This document shows positions 7,072 to 15,338 of a stretch of 64,000 bases of DNA, one piece after another. Each line of letters begins with the position of its first letter. The first letter of the stretch is position 1. Origin of the DNA: Halieaceae bacterium UBA5044 (GTDB taxonomy: Bacteria; Pseudomonadota; Gammaproteobacteria; Pseudomonadales; Halieaceae); assembly GCA_002416125.1 (NCBI GenBank), contig DIBU01000013.1, positions 62,001-126,000 of the forward strand, written 5' to 3'. A program made the position numbers and the translations under genes. The notes under the pieces are model-generated. The model did no database searches. It was not told the DNA's origin and was given only the letters and a program-made list of their open reading frames with translations.

Positions 7072-9110
7072 TGATCAATATGCTTGTAGGACTGCGTGAT
7101 TGGGTGGATGAACGCCTGCCGATCATGCGCGCCTGGAACACCCACATGGGTCAGTACTACGCGCCGAAGAACTTTAATCTCTGGTATTACTTTGGTGTGC
7201 TGTCACTGCTGGTTCTGGTTAACCAGCTGCTGACCGGTATCTGGCTCACCATGAACTATACCCCCAGCGCCGAACAGGCTTTTGCCTCGGTCGAGTACAT
7301 CATGCGCGATGTCGATTACGGCTGGATCCTGCGCTACATGCACTCCACCGGTGCCTCGGCGTTCTTTGTGGTGGTCTACCTGCACATGTTCCGGGCACTG
7401 ATTTACGGCTCGTACAAGAAGCCGCGCGAGCTGATCTGGATCTTCGGCATGCTGATTTTTGTCGTGCTGATGGCCGAAGCCTTTGTGGGCTATGTACTGC
7501 CCTGGGGCCAGATGTCCTACTGGGGTGCCCAGGTGATTATCTCCCTGTTCGGGGCCATTCCGGTGGTCGGTGAAGACCTGGTCACCTGGATTCGCGGCGA
7601 CTACCTGATTTCGGGCGTCACCCTGAACCGCTTCTTTGCCCTGCACGTTGTTGCCCTGCCGATCGTGCTGCTGGCGCTGGTTGTGCTGCACCTGCTGGCG
7701 CTGCACGAAGTGGGTTCCAACAACCCGGATGGCGTTGACATCAAGAAGCACAAGGGTCCGGACGGCGTGCCCCTGGACGGCGTTGCCTTCCACCCGTACT
7801 ACACGGTCCACGACCTGCAGGCGATTGGTGTGTTCCTGTTCATTTTCTGTGCCGTGATGTTCTTCATGCCGGAGATGGGCGGGTTCTTCCTCGAATACGC
7901 CAACTTTGAGGAGGCGAATGCCCTGAAGACACCGGACCATATCGCGCCGGTCTGGTACTTCACGCCGTTCTACTCTGTGCTGCGCGCGGTGCCGGACAAG
8001 TTCTGGGGCTTCGTTGCCTTTGCGGCCTCCGTGGCGATACCGTTCCTGCTGCCCTGGTTGGACCGCAGCCCGGTCAAGTCCTGGCGCTACCGCGGCAACC
8101 TCAACAAGGTCATGCTGGTGCTGTTCGTGGCGAGCTTCCTGATCCTCGGTGTCCTGGGTGTCAAGGCCCCGACGCCGGAGCGCACGCTGCTGGCCCAGAT
8201 CTGCTCCGTGTTCTACTTCGCGTTCTTCCTGCTGATGCCGATCTGGTCCTCGCTGGACAAGACCAAGCCGGTTCCGGAGCGCGTGACGATGGATGGCGGT
8301 ATCGGGTTCTGGGGCAGCATTGCCGGCCTGGCCCTGATTCTCGCACTCACAATACTGCCTCTGAAGGCCGTGGGCGCCGGGGGGGAGTACAACTGCGGCT
8401 CCATGCCCTGTGACGAGATCAGTGTCAATCCGCACGACAAGCCCTCCCTGCAGAACGGCGCCAAGCTGTACATGAACTACTGCATGGCCTGTCACTCGCT
8501 GAAGTATGCGCGTTACCAGCGTACCGCGGAGGATCTGGGCATTCCGGAGGACCTGTTCACCGAGAATCTGATCTTCGATCCCGATGTGCGCATCGGCTCG
8601 CTCATGGACAACGCCATGGACGACCGACTGGCCAAGACCTGGTTCGGTGCCACGCCGCCGGATCTGACCCTGGTCTCCCGGGCGCGTCAGCCCGAGTGGC
8701 TGTACACCTACCTGCGCACGTTCTACCTCGACGAAAGCCGTCCCTACGGTGTGAACAACAAGGTGTTCAAGGATGTGGGCATGCCCCATGTCATGCTGGA
8801 ACTGCAGGGTCTGCAGGCCTGTGCGATGGGCCCTGGCAAGGCAAACAACGGCGGTGTGCGCCGCGATCCACTGACCGGTGAGCCGCTGCTGGAGGAGCCC
8901 TGCGGCCAGTTCACCCTGGTGCAGGAAGGTGCCATGTCACCTGAAGAGTTCGACGGTGCCATGTACGACCTGGTGAATTTCCTTGCCTACACGGCCGAGC
9001 CCAGCGCAGCGGACCGGCAGCGTATCGGTGTCTACGTGCTGCTGTTCATTGCGTTGTTCTTCATATTTGCCTGGCTCTTGAACCGCGAGTACTGGAAAGA
9101 CGTTCACTGA
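7071..9110 (+). CDS. petBC: Fused cytochrome b / cytochrome c1 of the bc1 complex
   Basis: A single 679-codon frame encodes both membrane cytochromes of complex III. Residues 1 to about 405 are cytochrome b, with the multi-spanning core, the quinol-site region (FVGYVLPWGQMSYWGAQV, then the PEWY equivalent APVWYF) and heme-ligand His residues in the Arg-Tyr-Met-His and Phe-Ala-Leu-His segments. Residues about 409-436 form a hydrophobic segment resembling a signal peptide. The rest is cytochrome c1, with the heme c site CMACH (C471, C474, H475) and a C-terminal anchor (VLLFIALFFIFAWLL). In most gammaproteobacteria these are two genes. The Bradyrhizobium fbcH product is a known precedent, cut by signal peptidase. 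An ATG at 8289 (Met407) with GGAG at 8276-8279 could also start c1 separately. Confidence 0.95.
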   Translation: MINMLVGLRDWVDERLPIMRAWNTHMGQYYAPKNFNLWYYFGVLSLLVLVNQLLTGIWLTMNYTPSAEQAFASVEYIMRDVDYGWILRYMHSTGASAFFVVVYLHMFRALIYGSYKKPRELIWIFGMLIFVVLMAEAFVGYVLPWGQMSYWGAQVIISLFGAIPVVGEDLVTWIRGDYLISGVTLNRFFALHVVALPIVLLALVVLHLLALHEVGSNNPDGVDIKKHKGPDGVPLDGVAFHPYYTVHDLQAIGVFLFIFCAVMFFMPEMGGFFLEYANFEEANALKTPDHIAPVWYFTPFYSVLRAVPDKFWGFVAFAASVAIPFLLPWLDRSPVKSWRYRGNLNKVMLVLFVASFLILGVLGVKAPTPERTLLAQICSVFYFAFFLLMPIWSSLDKTKPVPERVTMDGGIGFWGSIAGLALILALTILPLKAVGAGGEYNCGSMPCDEISVNPHDKPSLQNGAKLYMNYCMACHSLKYARYQRTAEDLGIPEDLFTENLIFDPDVRIGSLMDNAMDDRLAKTWFGATPPDLTLVSRARQPEWLYTYLRTFYLDESRPYGVNNKVFKDVGMPHVMLELQGLQACAMGPGKANNGGVRRDPLTGEPLLEEPCGQFTLVQEGAMSPEEFDGAMYDLVNFLAYTAEPSAADRQRIGVYVLLFIALFFIFAWLLNREYWKDVH

Positions 9111-9122
9111 TATGCCCCCCGG

Positions 9123-9141
9123 GACCGGCATCTTGCCGGTC
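9123..9141 (+). other. Stem-loop between cytochrome c1 and sspA
   Basis: An 8-bp perfect stem (9123-9130 with 9134-9141) with loop TCT, 24 bases before sspA. There is no T-tract, so it is either a weak attenuator or an mRNA-processing or stability hairpin. Confidence 0.4.
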
Positions 9142-9164
9142 TCCCTCACGTTCTGGATTGCACT

Positions 9165-9821
9165 ATGAAACGAGCTGATGACAACGCAATGGGTGTGGTG
9201 GCGAAACGGTCTTCCATGACCTTCTTCTCTGACAGTGCCAGCCAATACAGCCACCGGGTGCGCATCGTGCTGGCCGAGAAGGGCGTCACGGTGGACATGA
9301 TCGAGTCAGATGGTGCCCACCCGCCGGCGGAACTGGCCGACCTCAACCCGTATAATTCACTGCCGACGCTCGTCGACCGCGATCTCGTGTTGTACGAATC
9401 CAAGGTGATGATGGAGTACCTGGACGAGCGTTTCCCGCACCCCCCGCTCTTGCCGGTGTACCCTGTTGCGCGTGCCGAAAGCCGTCTGTACATCCACCGC
9501 ATTGAAAAGGACTGGTGTTCGCTGGTGGACTCCATCCAGCATTCCCGCAGCGACAATGTAGTGACCAAGGCCACCAAGGAACTGCGCGATGGCCTGGTGG
9601 GTATCGCGCCCATTTTTGCTGAAAAGCCGTTCTTCATGAGCGAGGAATTCACTCTGGTGGACTGCTGCCTGGCGCCGATTCTCTGGCGGCTGCCCTCCCT
9701 GGGCATTGATATCCGCCCCGGGAAGCAAACCAAGCCTCTGCTGGCTTATATGGATGCCCTGTTTGGTCGTGAGTCGTTCCAGGAGAGCCTCTCCGAGCAG
9801 GAACGCGAGATGCGCCCCTAG
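9165..9821 (+). CDS. sspA: Stringent starvation protein A
   Basis: A 218-residue GST-fold protein that binds RNA polymerase and supports stationary-phase, acid-stress and virulence gene expression; it lacks GST activity in E. coli. Highly conserved segments: SQYSHRVRIVLAEKGVTV, DLNPYNSLPTLVDRDLVLYESKVMM (split motif), and YLDERFPHPPLLPVYPVARA with the surface pocket PHP needed for function in E. coli, then RIEKDW. ATG 9165 gives about ten residues before the conserved region; the ATG at 9189 is an alternative and fits E. coli SspA slightly better. It is followed by sspB, the usual pair. Confidence 0.95.
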   Translation: MKRADDNAMGVVAKRSSMTFFSDSASQYSHRVRIVLAEKGVTVDMIESDGAHPPAELADLNPYNSLPTLVDRDLVLYESKVMMEYLDERFPHPPLLPVYPVARAESRLYIHRIEKDWCSLVDSIQHSRSDNVVTKATKELRDGLVGIAPIFAEKPFFMSEEFTLVDCCLAPILWRLPSLGIDIRPGKQTKPLLAYMDALFGRESFQESLSEQEREMRP

Positions 9822-9844
9822 GGCGCGCCGGGTAGGTAGCCCAG

Positions 9845-10270
9845 GTGTCTGACGACTCCGCAGCGATGACGCCCAGCCGGCCCTACATCATGCGGGCGCT
9901 GTATGAGTGGATTGTCGACAACGACTGTACGCCCTACCTGCTGGTGGACGCGCGGCGCCCCGGTGTCGAGGTGCCTGCCCAGTATGTCAAGGACGGACAG
10001 ATCGTGCTTAACGTGAGCCCCACCGCGGTGATCGAGTTACTGATCGGCAATGAGTGGATCAGCTTCAATGGGCGCTTCGGCGGTACGCCGACGGATATCC
10101 TGTTGCCGGTCTCGGCGGTGATCGGCATTTATGCCCGCGAGAACGGCCAGGGCATGGTGTTTGAAGCGGAGGACCCATCGCCTGAGCCACCGGATAATCC
10201 GCCGGGAGACGGCGGGGGCCCGTCCTCATCAAAGCCGGAAGGCCGGCCGGCGCTGAAAATCGTCAAGTAG
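9845..10270 (+). CDS. sspB: ClpXP protease specificity-enhancing factor SspB
   Basis: A 141-residue adaptor that binds ssrA-tagged peptides and hands them to ClpXP. The folded domain (about residues 10-110) carries RPYIMRALYEWIVDN, YVKDGQIVLNVSP and FNGRFGGTPTDILLPVSAVIGIYAREN, all typical. A flexible linker of Pro, Gly, Glu and Ser follows, and the protein ends in GRPALKIVK, the ClpX-binding tail (E. coli ends in a closely similar motif). The start is GTG at 9845; an internal ATG at 9866 would remove seven residues. It converges on the dolP-type gene. Confidence 0.94.
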   Translation: MSDDSAAMTPSRPYIMRALYEWIVDNDCTPYLLVDARRPGVEVPAQYVKDGQIVLNVSPTAVIELLIGNEWISFNGRFGGTPTDILLPVSAVIGIYARENGQGMVFEAEDPSPEPPDNPPGDGGGPSSSKPEGRPALKIVK

Positions 10271-10297
10271 CGCCAGCGGCCCACCCAGCCATGTCGG

Positions 10298-10870
10298 TCA
10301 GGGCAGAATCTCGAACAGCTGCACGACACGTGTGACGCCAGAGACCGAGGCGGCCACATCGGATATCCTGCGTGCCTCCTCCTGCGACACCAACCCCATC
10401 AGATACACCACGCTGTTTTCCGTGACCACCTTGGTGCGCACTCCGGGTGTGTCCATATTGGCCAGCAGCCAGGATTTGATCTTGGTGGTTATCCAGGCAT
10501 CGCTGGTGCGCACCAGCGCTCCCGTGGGCGCCTTCACGTCGATTTCGTTGTAGATGCGCCGCACGCCGCGTATCTTGCGCACTTCCTCTGCCGCCTGCGC
10601 CTTCAATTCCGGGCTGCCGACCTGGCCGGCGAGCAGTACATAGCCGTTGTAGCTGACGGCGATCAGGTGGGCATCGTCAAACGCCGGGTTGGCCGCGTGG
10701 ATGTTGACGATGGACTTGACTTCGATGCTCTCGTCCTCGAGCCGTTGCGCCATGGTGCGCTCCTCCGGCTTGTCCTCAATGGAGTCCGCCTCCACGGTGG
10801 CCAGCATGCTCCCGCAGCCAGCGAGAAGCAGGCTGCCGAGAAGGGCGAAGAGCGGTGCAATCTGTTTCAT
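10298..10870 (-). CDS. dolP: BON-domain outer-membrane lipoprotein (DolP/YraP family)
   Basis: A 190-residue lipoprotein. The signal peptide ends in the lipobox LLAG-C (Cys19). Two BON domains follow, at about residues 45-115 and 120-190, with the repeated pattern of a short helix, the GYVLLAGQV or SVVYLMGLV strand, and EV-(R/S)-x-x-x-GV-x-R-(I/V). In E. coli DolP binds anionic phospholipids, localises to the division site and supports BAM function. It lies just downstream of diaA (2-base gap), as in the E. coli yraP-diaA pair. Confidence 0.92.
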   Translation of the reverse strand: MKQIAPLFALLGSLLLAGCGSMLATVEADSIEDKPEERTMAQRLEDESIEVKSIVNIHAANPAFDDAHLIAVSYNGYVLLAGQVGSPELKAQAAEEVRKIRGVRRIYNEIDVKAPTGALVRTSDAWITTKIKSWLLANMDTPGVRTKVVTENSVVYLMGLVSQEEARRISDVAASVSGVTRVVQLFEILP

Positions 10871-10872
10871 GG

Positions 10873-11475
10873 TCAGTTTCCGTTGTAGTTACCAAACAGG
10901 CTGCGATCAATCAGCTCACAGAGCAAGTGAATGACCACGGTGTGCAATTCTATCACTCGGGGACGCCGCGCGGCGGCGCAGGAAATGCAGATGTCAGTAT
11001 CCCTCAGTATTGCCGGCAGTGAGGCGTCCACGGCGTTGGACAGCAGCACGACGGTAACGTTGCGTTCCTGGGCCGCTGCAATGGCTCGCAGCAGGCTGTC
11101 CGCCGCCGTTGCGCTGCTGAAGCAGACCAGGGTATCCCCCGGCTGACCCAGAGCCCGTACCTGGCGGGCCCAGATCTCCTCAATACCCTGGTCGTGGGCG
11201 ATGCCAGACAGGCTGGCCCCGTCGGCTGCCAGGGCAATCGCCGGCAGTGAAGGACGGTCCCGTTCGAGGCCAGCCAGCAGGGCACTGCAGAACAGTTGGC
11301 TGAGGCCGGCATCGACGCCGTTGCCGCAGGCCATGACCTTGCCTTCCCGCAACAGCGTTGCCACGATGCTGGCAGCGGCCTGCTGCACGGGCCCCGCCAG
11401 TTCGTCTACCGCCATTGCCAGTGCGCTGATGCTGTCCTGCACGGTGTCGGCAATCAGCCCGTAATCATCATCCAT
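10873..11475 (-). CDS. diaA: DnaA initiator-associating protein DiaA / SIS-domain protein
   Basis: A 200-residue single SIS-domain protein. DiaA tetramers bind DnaA and promote its assembly at oriC; close paralogues are GmhA phosphoheptose isomerases. Seen: VMACGNGVDAGLSQLFCSALL (usual CCGNG motif), RPSLPAIALAADG, VRALGQPGDTLVCFSSA, and the end LLCELIDRSLFG. ATG 11475 is preferred to the open frame up to 11526 because MDDDYGLIADTVQDSI aligns with the DiaA N-terminus. The residue set around the catalytic positions of GmhA is not kept, so DiaA is the better name given the yraN-dolP context. Confidence 0.88.
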   Translation of the reverse strand: MDDDYGLIADTVQDSISALAMAVDELAGPVQQAAASIVATLLREGKVMACGNGVDAGLSQLFCSALLAGLERDRPSLPAIALAADGASLSGIAHDQGIEEIWARQVRALGQPGDTLVCFSSATAADSLLRAIAAAQERNVTVVLLSNAVDASLPAILRDTDICISCAAARRPRVIELHTVVIHLLCELIDRSLFGNYNGN

Positions 11476-11498
11476 GCATGGTGTCCGCCGCTGGGGAG

Positions 11499-11858
11499 TC
11501 AGGCACTGAAGGCGCTGCGTATCCACCGCGGCGCCGGTTCAGGGTCGGATTGTCGCGGGTCGAAGGCAAGTACGTCAAATCGGCAGGGCATGTTTTGCCA
11601 GCGGGTGCTGCACTGCAGGAAGAATCGGGCCGCGCGCAGCAGCTTCTGCTGCTTGCGCCTGTCTACTGACGCGGCAGCCGAGCTGAAACGGGGGTTACTG
11701 CGCGCGCGCACTTCGACGAACACCAGCTGCCCGTGATCCAGGGCAATGATATCGATTTCGCCCAGTTTGCAGCGGAAGTTGCGCTGCACGACCTGCCAAC
11801 CCTGCGCGAGGAGCCAGCGCGCCGCCAGTTCTTCATACCGGTCGCCGTGGTTCTGCAT
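11499..11858 (-). CDS. yraN: YraN family nuclease-fold protein (UPF0102)
   Basis: A 119-residue UPF0102 protein with the restriction-endonuclease-like fold. It shows the family features GDRYEELAARWLLAQGWQVV, RNFRCKLGEIDIIALD and VFVEVRARS, which form the putative E-x-n-D-x-n-ExK-like metal site (with Val-Arg for the final Lys). The end, CRFDVLAFD, is also typical. Function is not firmly known. It sits between lpoA and diaA as in most gammaproteobacteria. Confidence 0.93.
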   Translation of the reverse strand: MQNHGDRYEELAARWLLAQGWQVVQRNFRCKLGEIDIIALDHGQLVFVEVRARSNPRFSSAAASVDRRKQQKLLRAARFFLQCSTRWQNMPCRFDVLAFDPRQSDPEPAPRWIRSAFSA

Positions 11859-11891
11859 GCCGACACCTCCCTGTATCGGCTGCAGTATAGG

Positions 11892-13703
11892 TCAGGGCTG
11901 CACCAGATCGCTGCCATCAAATATCGCCAACACGGGTTCGCGTTGCAGGCGCAGGCTCGGGTCCAGCCGCAGTAACCCCGTATCGCCCCGGAGCAGCGCA
12001 TCGGCACCGGCCTGCAACTGCGCGAAGCGCGATTGTACCAGCCAGGCATCAGCCCCCAGGGCGTTCAGGCGCGCCAGATTGTCGCTGCCGGTGTTGCCGG
12101 CGGCGATGGCGACCCGCAGGCCGGGGTTGCTGCCCAGTAACCAGGGGAGTTCTGTCAGGCGAACCCCGTTGAGGTCGCGGTCGCGCGGGTCCGGCACGCC
12201 GCTGTAAATACTGGACGTGGCGTACACGGGTACGTTGCCCGCGTAGTGGAATGCCAGCAAGGGCTTCAGCGAGCGCGCTTCCGCGGGCGAGTCGGCGAGG
12301 AGGAAGATGACGTCGATGTCCTGCCGCCGGCGCGGGGTAAACTCGATAGTGGTCGCCAGCATGCTGCGCATATCGCTGGCGCGCTGCTCACTGGCGCTCA
12401 GGTTAAGCGCGTTTTTGACGTTGTCAGAGTACGCCTCAGCGCTGGCGTAACTCGCCGTGCCGACAACGCTGCCGCCCAGCGTTTGCCAGCTGCTGCGCAG
12501 CACATCCTCGATCCGCGCACCGCGCTCGCCCGCGGGGCGCAGCACCAGGGCCCGCCGTGCGCCACTGCCGTACGCCAGTTCTGCGACACGCCGGGCATCG
12601 TCTTCGGGTGCCAGTGACAGCTGCACCAGCGCGCTGCCGCCCTGCAGGGCATCACTGTCCGTGCGATTCAACGCGAGAACCGGAACCGGTCGCTCGGGCA
12701 ACTGCCCGAGCTCTGTCACGGCCTCCTTGCTCAGGGGGCCGATGACGATTTCTGCACCCCCCGCGACCGCGTGGCGGTAGGCGGCCGTGGCGGACTCGAA
12801 CGCCGTGGTGTCGATGAAGCTGAGCGCATAGGACGGCTCGCCGCGGGCCTGGGCGGCAAAGTAGTGTGCCAGGTAGCCGTCCTGAACGGCCCGCGCAGCG
12901 GGCGCAAGACGTCCGCTCAACGGCAGCAGCAGCGCGACACGGCTGGGTGATGCAGGGCCGCGGGCGATATAGTCAAGCCCGCCTGGCAGCGGCACAGCCG
13001 CGGCGTGCTCAGGGTATTCGCTCCGCCACTGCTGCAGCGCCTCCTGCAGGGCCTGCCGGTTCTCCGCGCGCCGGTCAAGCAGTGCCAGCTCCACCCAGCC
13101 GCGCCAGTCCCGGTCGGTGGCAGTGGACAGCTCCGCGGCCAGCGCGCTCTCCTCGGCGCGGTTCAGGTCGGCCCAGACAGCGCGCCGCAGCGCCGCGTCC
13201 CCGACCTGCTCCGAGAGGATGCCGGCCCCTGTCCTGGCGCTGGCCAGCCAATCCCCTGCGAGGTGTGCGACCTCGGCGCTGAATGCGGCGCGCTCAATGC
13301 GCAGGGCTTCGGGGGTCGCGGCGTTGCGGGTGGCGGCAAGGCGGCGCTGGCTGTCGTCGAGATCGCCACGCAGGAAGGCCGCGCGAGCAAGCAGGAAGTC
13401 GCGTCGGGCACGGTCCTCACCGGCAAGCGTCTGCGGCAGTTCCGCCAGCGCCTGCTCTGCGGCCATCCAGTCGCGAGCCTGCAGCGCCGCCCGCGCCTGC
13501 GCGAAGACGGCGTCCCAGCGGCTGACCGGCATGGGCGGCGGTAATTCCGGTGCGATCTCCACAGGTTCCTCCGGCGCCATCGCCTGTGGCGGTGGCGTCA
13601 ACGGCTCGGGAGGTGCGGTGCTGCAACCGCTGCCCAGGACCAGCGCCAGGGCGAGGCCTGCCCAGTGGCTGCCAGCGGTGATCGGGGTTGTCATACGCGT
13701 CAT
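11892..13703 (-). CDS. lpoA: Penicillin-binding protein activator LpoA
   Basis: A 603-residue outer-membrane lipoprotein that reaches through the periplasm to stimulate PBP1A. The signal peptide ends in the lipobox GSG-C, followed by a Pro-rich linker (about residues 30-60). An all-helical TPR-like N-terminal domain covers about 60-235. A periplasmic-binding-protein-like C-terminal domain covers about 245-600 (SRVALLLPLSGRLAPAARAVQDGYLAHYF, then VIGPLSKEAV, then VPVLALN). ATG 13703 is chosen because AAGGA sits 4 bases upstream on the minus strand; a second in-frame ATG lies at 13694. It is divergent from rsmI, which is a conserved arrangement. Confidence 0.93.
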   Translation of the reverse strand: MTRMTTPITAGSHWAGLALALVLGSGCSTAPPEPLTPPPQAMAPEEPVEIAPELPPPMPVSRWDAVFAQARAALQARDWMAAEQALAELPQTLAGEDRARRDFLLARAAFLRGDLDDSQRRLAATRNAATPEALRIERAAFSAEVAHLAGDWLASARTGAGILSEQVGDAALRRAVWADLNRAEESALAAELSTATDRDWRGWVELALLDRRAENRQALQEALQQWRSEYPEHAAAVPLPGGLDYIARGPASPSRVALLLPLSGRLAPAARAVQDGYLAHYFAAQARGEPSYALSFIDTTAFESATAAYRHAVAGGAEIVIGPLSKEAVTELGQLPERPVPVLALNRTDSDALQGGSALVQLSLAPEDDARRVAELAYGSGARRALVLRPAGERGARIEDVLRSSWQTLGGSVVGTASYASAEAYSDNVKNALNLSASEQRASDMRSMLATTIEFTPRRRQDIDVIFLLADSPAEARSLKPLLAFHYAGNVPVYATSSIYSGVPDPRDRDLNGVRLTELPWLLGSNPGLRVAIAAGNTGSDNLARLNALGADAWLVQSRFAQLQAGADALLRGDTGLLRLDPSLRLQREPVLAIFDGSDLVQP

Positions 13704-13787
13704 GCTATCCTTCCGGCTGCGTCGGGGTCGTCGCCAACAGCGGCGGCGTCCATGCTTGGATGAATGATACAGGGCCAGGGGTGATCA

Positions 13788-14627
13788 GTGGAATCGGGAC
13801 TCTATGTTGTTGCTACGCCAATCGGCAACCTGGGCGATATCACGGCGCGAGCACTGGACGTGCTGGCGGCGGCGGACCTGGTGGCCGCGGAGGATACACG
13901 GCATACCGCACGGCTGTTGCAACATTTCTCCATCACCACAAGCCTGCTGGCCTACCACGAGCACAGCGACGATCGCGCGCAGGCGCGGATCCTGGCCTGT
14001 CTCGCGGACGGTGGCACTGTGGCGCTGGTCTCCGACGCCGGTACACCGTTGATTTCCGATCCCGGCTACCGCCTGGTGCGCGACGTACAGGAGGCGGGTT
14101 ACCGGGTCATACCGCTGCCCGGGCCCTGCGCCGCGATCGCCGCCCTCAGTGCCTCGGGCTTGCCGACCGACCGCTTCCTGTTTGAAGGGTTTCTACCCGC
14201 CAAGGCCGGCGCGCGGCTGCGACGCCTGCAGGATCTGGCTTCGGAGTCGGCAACACTGGTCTTCTATGAAGCGCCGCATCGCGTGGTGGAAACGCTGCAG
14301 GCGATGCTGGAAACCTTTGGGGCCCAGCGCGAGGCCCTGCTCGCGCGAGAACTGAGCAAAACCTTCGAAACGCTCAAGCGAGCACCGTTGGCCGAGCTTG
14401 CCGGCTTCGTCGCCGGTGACAGCAATCAGCAGCGGGGTGAAATTGTGCTGGCGGTGGCGGGGCAGCGCAGGCGCGACGACAGCCTGTCCCCGGACACGCA
14501 GAAACTGCTGCTACGGCTGGCGCAGGAGTTGCCTGCCAAGCGCGCGACGACGCTGGTGGCCGAACTCACCGGCCTGCGCAAGAAGCAGCTGTACGACTTT
14601 CTACTGGAACAGCGGCAGTCCACATGA
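13788..14627 (+). CDS. rsmI: 16S rRNA 2'-O-ribose C1402 methyltransferase RsmI
   Basis: A 279-residue SAM-dependent methyltransferase of the tetrapyrrole methylase fold. It methylates the 2'-O of C1402 in the decoding centre, alongside RsmH, encoded nearby. Signatures: LYVVATPIGNLGDITARALDVL, AEDTRHTARLLQHF, VALVSDAGTPLISDPGYRLV, PLPGPCAAIAALSASGLPTD, FYEAPHRVVETLQAM and ARELSKTFET. The start is the GTG at 13788 with CAGGGG upstream; it gives the standard N-terminus. Confidence 0.96.
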   Translation: MESGLYVVATPIGNLGDITARALDVLAAADLVAAEDTRHTARLLQHFSITTSLLAYHEHSDDRAQARILACLADGGTVALVSDAGTPLISDPGYRLVRDVQEAGYRVIPLPGPCAAIAALSASGLPTDRFLFEGFLPAKAGARLRRLQDLASESATLVFYEAPHRVVETLQAMLETFGAQREALLARELSKTFETLKRAPLAELAGFVAGDSNQQRGEIVLAVAGQRRRDDSLSPDTQKLLLRLAQELPAKRATTLVAELTGLRKKQLYDFLLEQRQST

Positions 14628-14651
14628 GCGGGCGCTGGGCCGCGGCTCTCC

Positions 14652-14680
14652 TTGCCAGCGTCGCTGGCAGCGGGTAGTCT
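14652..14680 (+). promoter_or_regulatory. Sigma70 promoter of rnpB
   Basis: TTGCCA at 14652-14657 and TAGTCT at 14675-14680 with a 17-base spacer. The predicted start, about 7 bases downstream, coincides with the 5' strand of the P1 helix of RNase P RNA. Confidence 0.65.
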
Positions 14681-14686
14681 TGCCGC

Positions 14687-15034
14687 CGAGTCGGTCAGGC
14701 GATCGCTTCCGGTCATGTGCCGGGGGAGGAAAGTCCGGGCTCCACAGGGCAGGGTGCCAGGTAACGCCTGGGGGGCGTGAGCCTACGGAAAGTGCAACAG
14801 AAAGGATACCGCCCGGCGCAGGCCGGGTAAGGGTGAAAAGGTGCGGTAAGAGCGCACCGCGCGGCTGGTAACAGGCGTGGCGATGGTAAACCCCACTCGG
14901 AGCAAGACCAAATAGGAATCCGTATGCTGCGGCCCGCAGTGGATTCGGGTAGGTCGCTACAGGCCGGCGGCGACGCCGGTCGCAGATGAATGATCGTCCT
15001 CGACAGAACCCGGCTTATCGACCGACTCGCTTCT
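14687..15034 (+). ncRNA. rnpB: RNase P catalytic RNA, bacterial class A
   Basis: The RNA subunit of RNase P, which cuts the 5' leader from pre-tRNAs. The universal core is visible: GAGGAAAGTCCGGGCTCC at 14726-14743, the ACAGGGCAGGGTGCCAGGTAACGCC element just after it, ACAGAAAGGATACCGCC, AAGGGTGAAAAGGTGCGGTAAGAGC, the AAACCCCACTCGGAGCAAGACC element and ATAGG, then GTAGGTCG, and the 3' AGATGAATGATCG plus ACAGAACCCGGCTTA. The P1 helix is formed by CGAGTCGGTC (14687-14696) and GACCGACTCG (15020-15029). The exact 3' end is estimated from E. coli. The location between rsmI and mraZ matches Pseudomonas. Confidence 0.97.
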
Positions 15035-15040
15035 TCCTCT

Positions 15041-15075
15041 CCCCGCGGCTGCGCCTGACCAGGCGTGTCGCGGGG
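15041..15075 (+). terminator. Hairpin after rnpB, possible terminator
   Basis: CCCCGCG (15041-15047) pairs with CGCGGGG (15069-15075), with a second inner helix CGCCT/AGGCG. Only a short, interrupted T-run follows (CCATTTCCC), so termination would be inefficient or Rho-assisted. Confidence 0.4.
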
Positions 15076-15299
15076 CCATTTCCCGTACGACCGGCTCCAC
15101 CCCTTATGTTAATTTCTGCTAACGCGATCCGCCTTGAAGAAGAAAATAGCCTTTAACTTAAAGTGAATCCTTAATATACGATGTTAGCGGTCTGTTTTAA
15201 GGCAATTTTCGCTTTCACACACGCTGCCAGAAGCTATCATTTTGCCCTCCAATCAGCGCTAATTAGCTGAAATTAAAACGTTTTTCGCGTCAGGCTCGC
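15076..15299. other. AT-rich intergenic spacer upstream of the dcw promoter
   Basis: There is no coding frame with recognisable content. The stretch, roughly 15115-15290, is clearly AT-richer than the rest of the window, with runs such as TTAACTTAAAG and TTAATATACG. It resembles an UP-element or curved DNA region before a strong promoter, and may hold further promoters of the division cluster, none of which I can place with confidence. Confidence 0.5.
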
Positions 15300-15329
15300 T
15301 TGACACCCCAATTGCTGCGCCCCTATAGT
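15300..15329 (+). promoter_or_regulatory. Strong sigma70 promoter of the mraZ-dcw cluster
   Basis: A perfect -35 box TTGACA (15300-15305), an 18-base spacer and TATAGT (15324-15329). The predicted start is near 15337, immediately before the first MraZ-type repeat. It is probably the main promoter for the division and cell wall genes. Confidence 0.8.
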
Positions 15330-15338
15330 GTCGAAAAG

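Noticed and set aside
7203..8789. Long open frame (528 codons) on the minus strand opposite the cytochrome b/c1 gene
   Set aside because: Its product is rich in His, Gln and Arg with no domain-like pattern, which is what the complement of a GC-rich gene gives. The plus strand holds an unmistakable bc1 gene.
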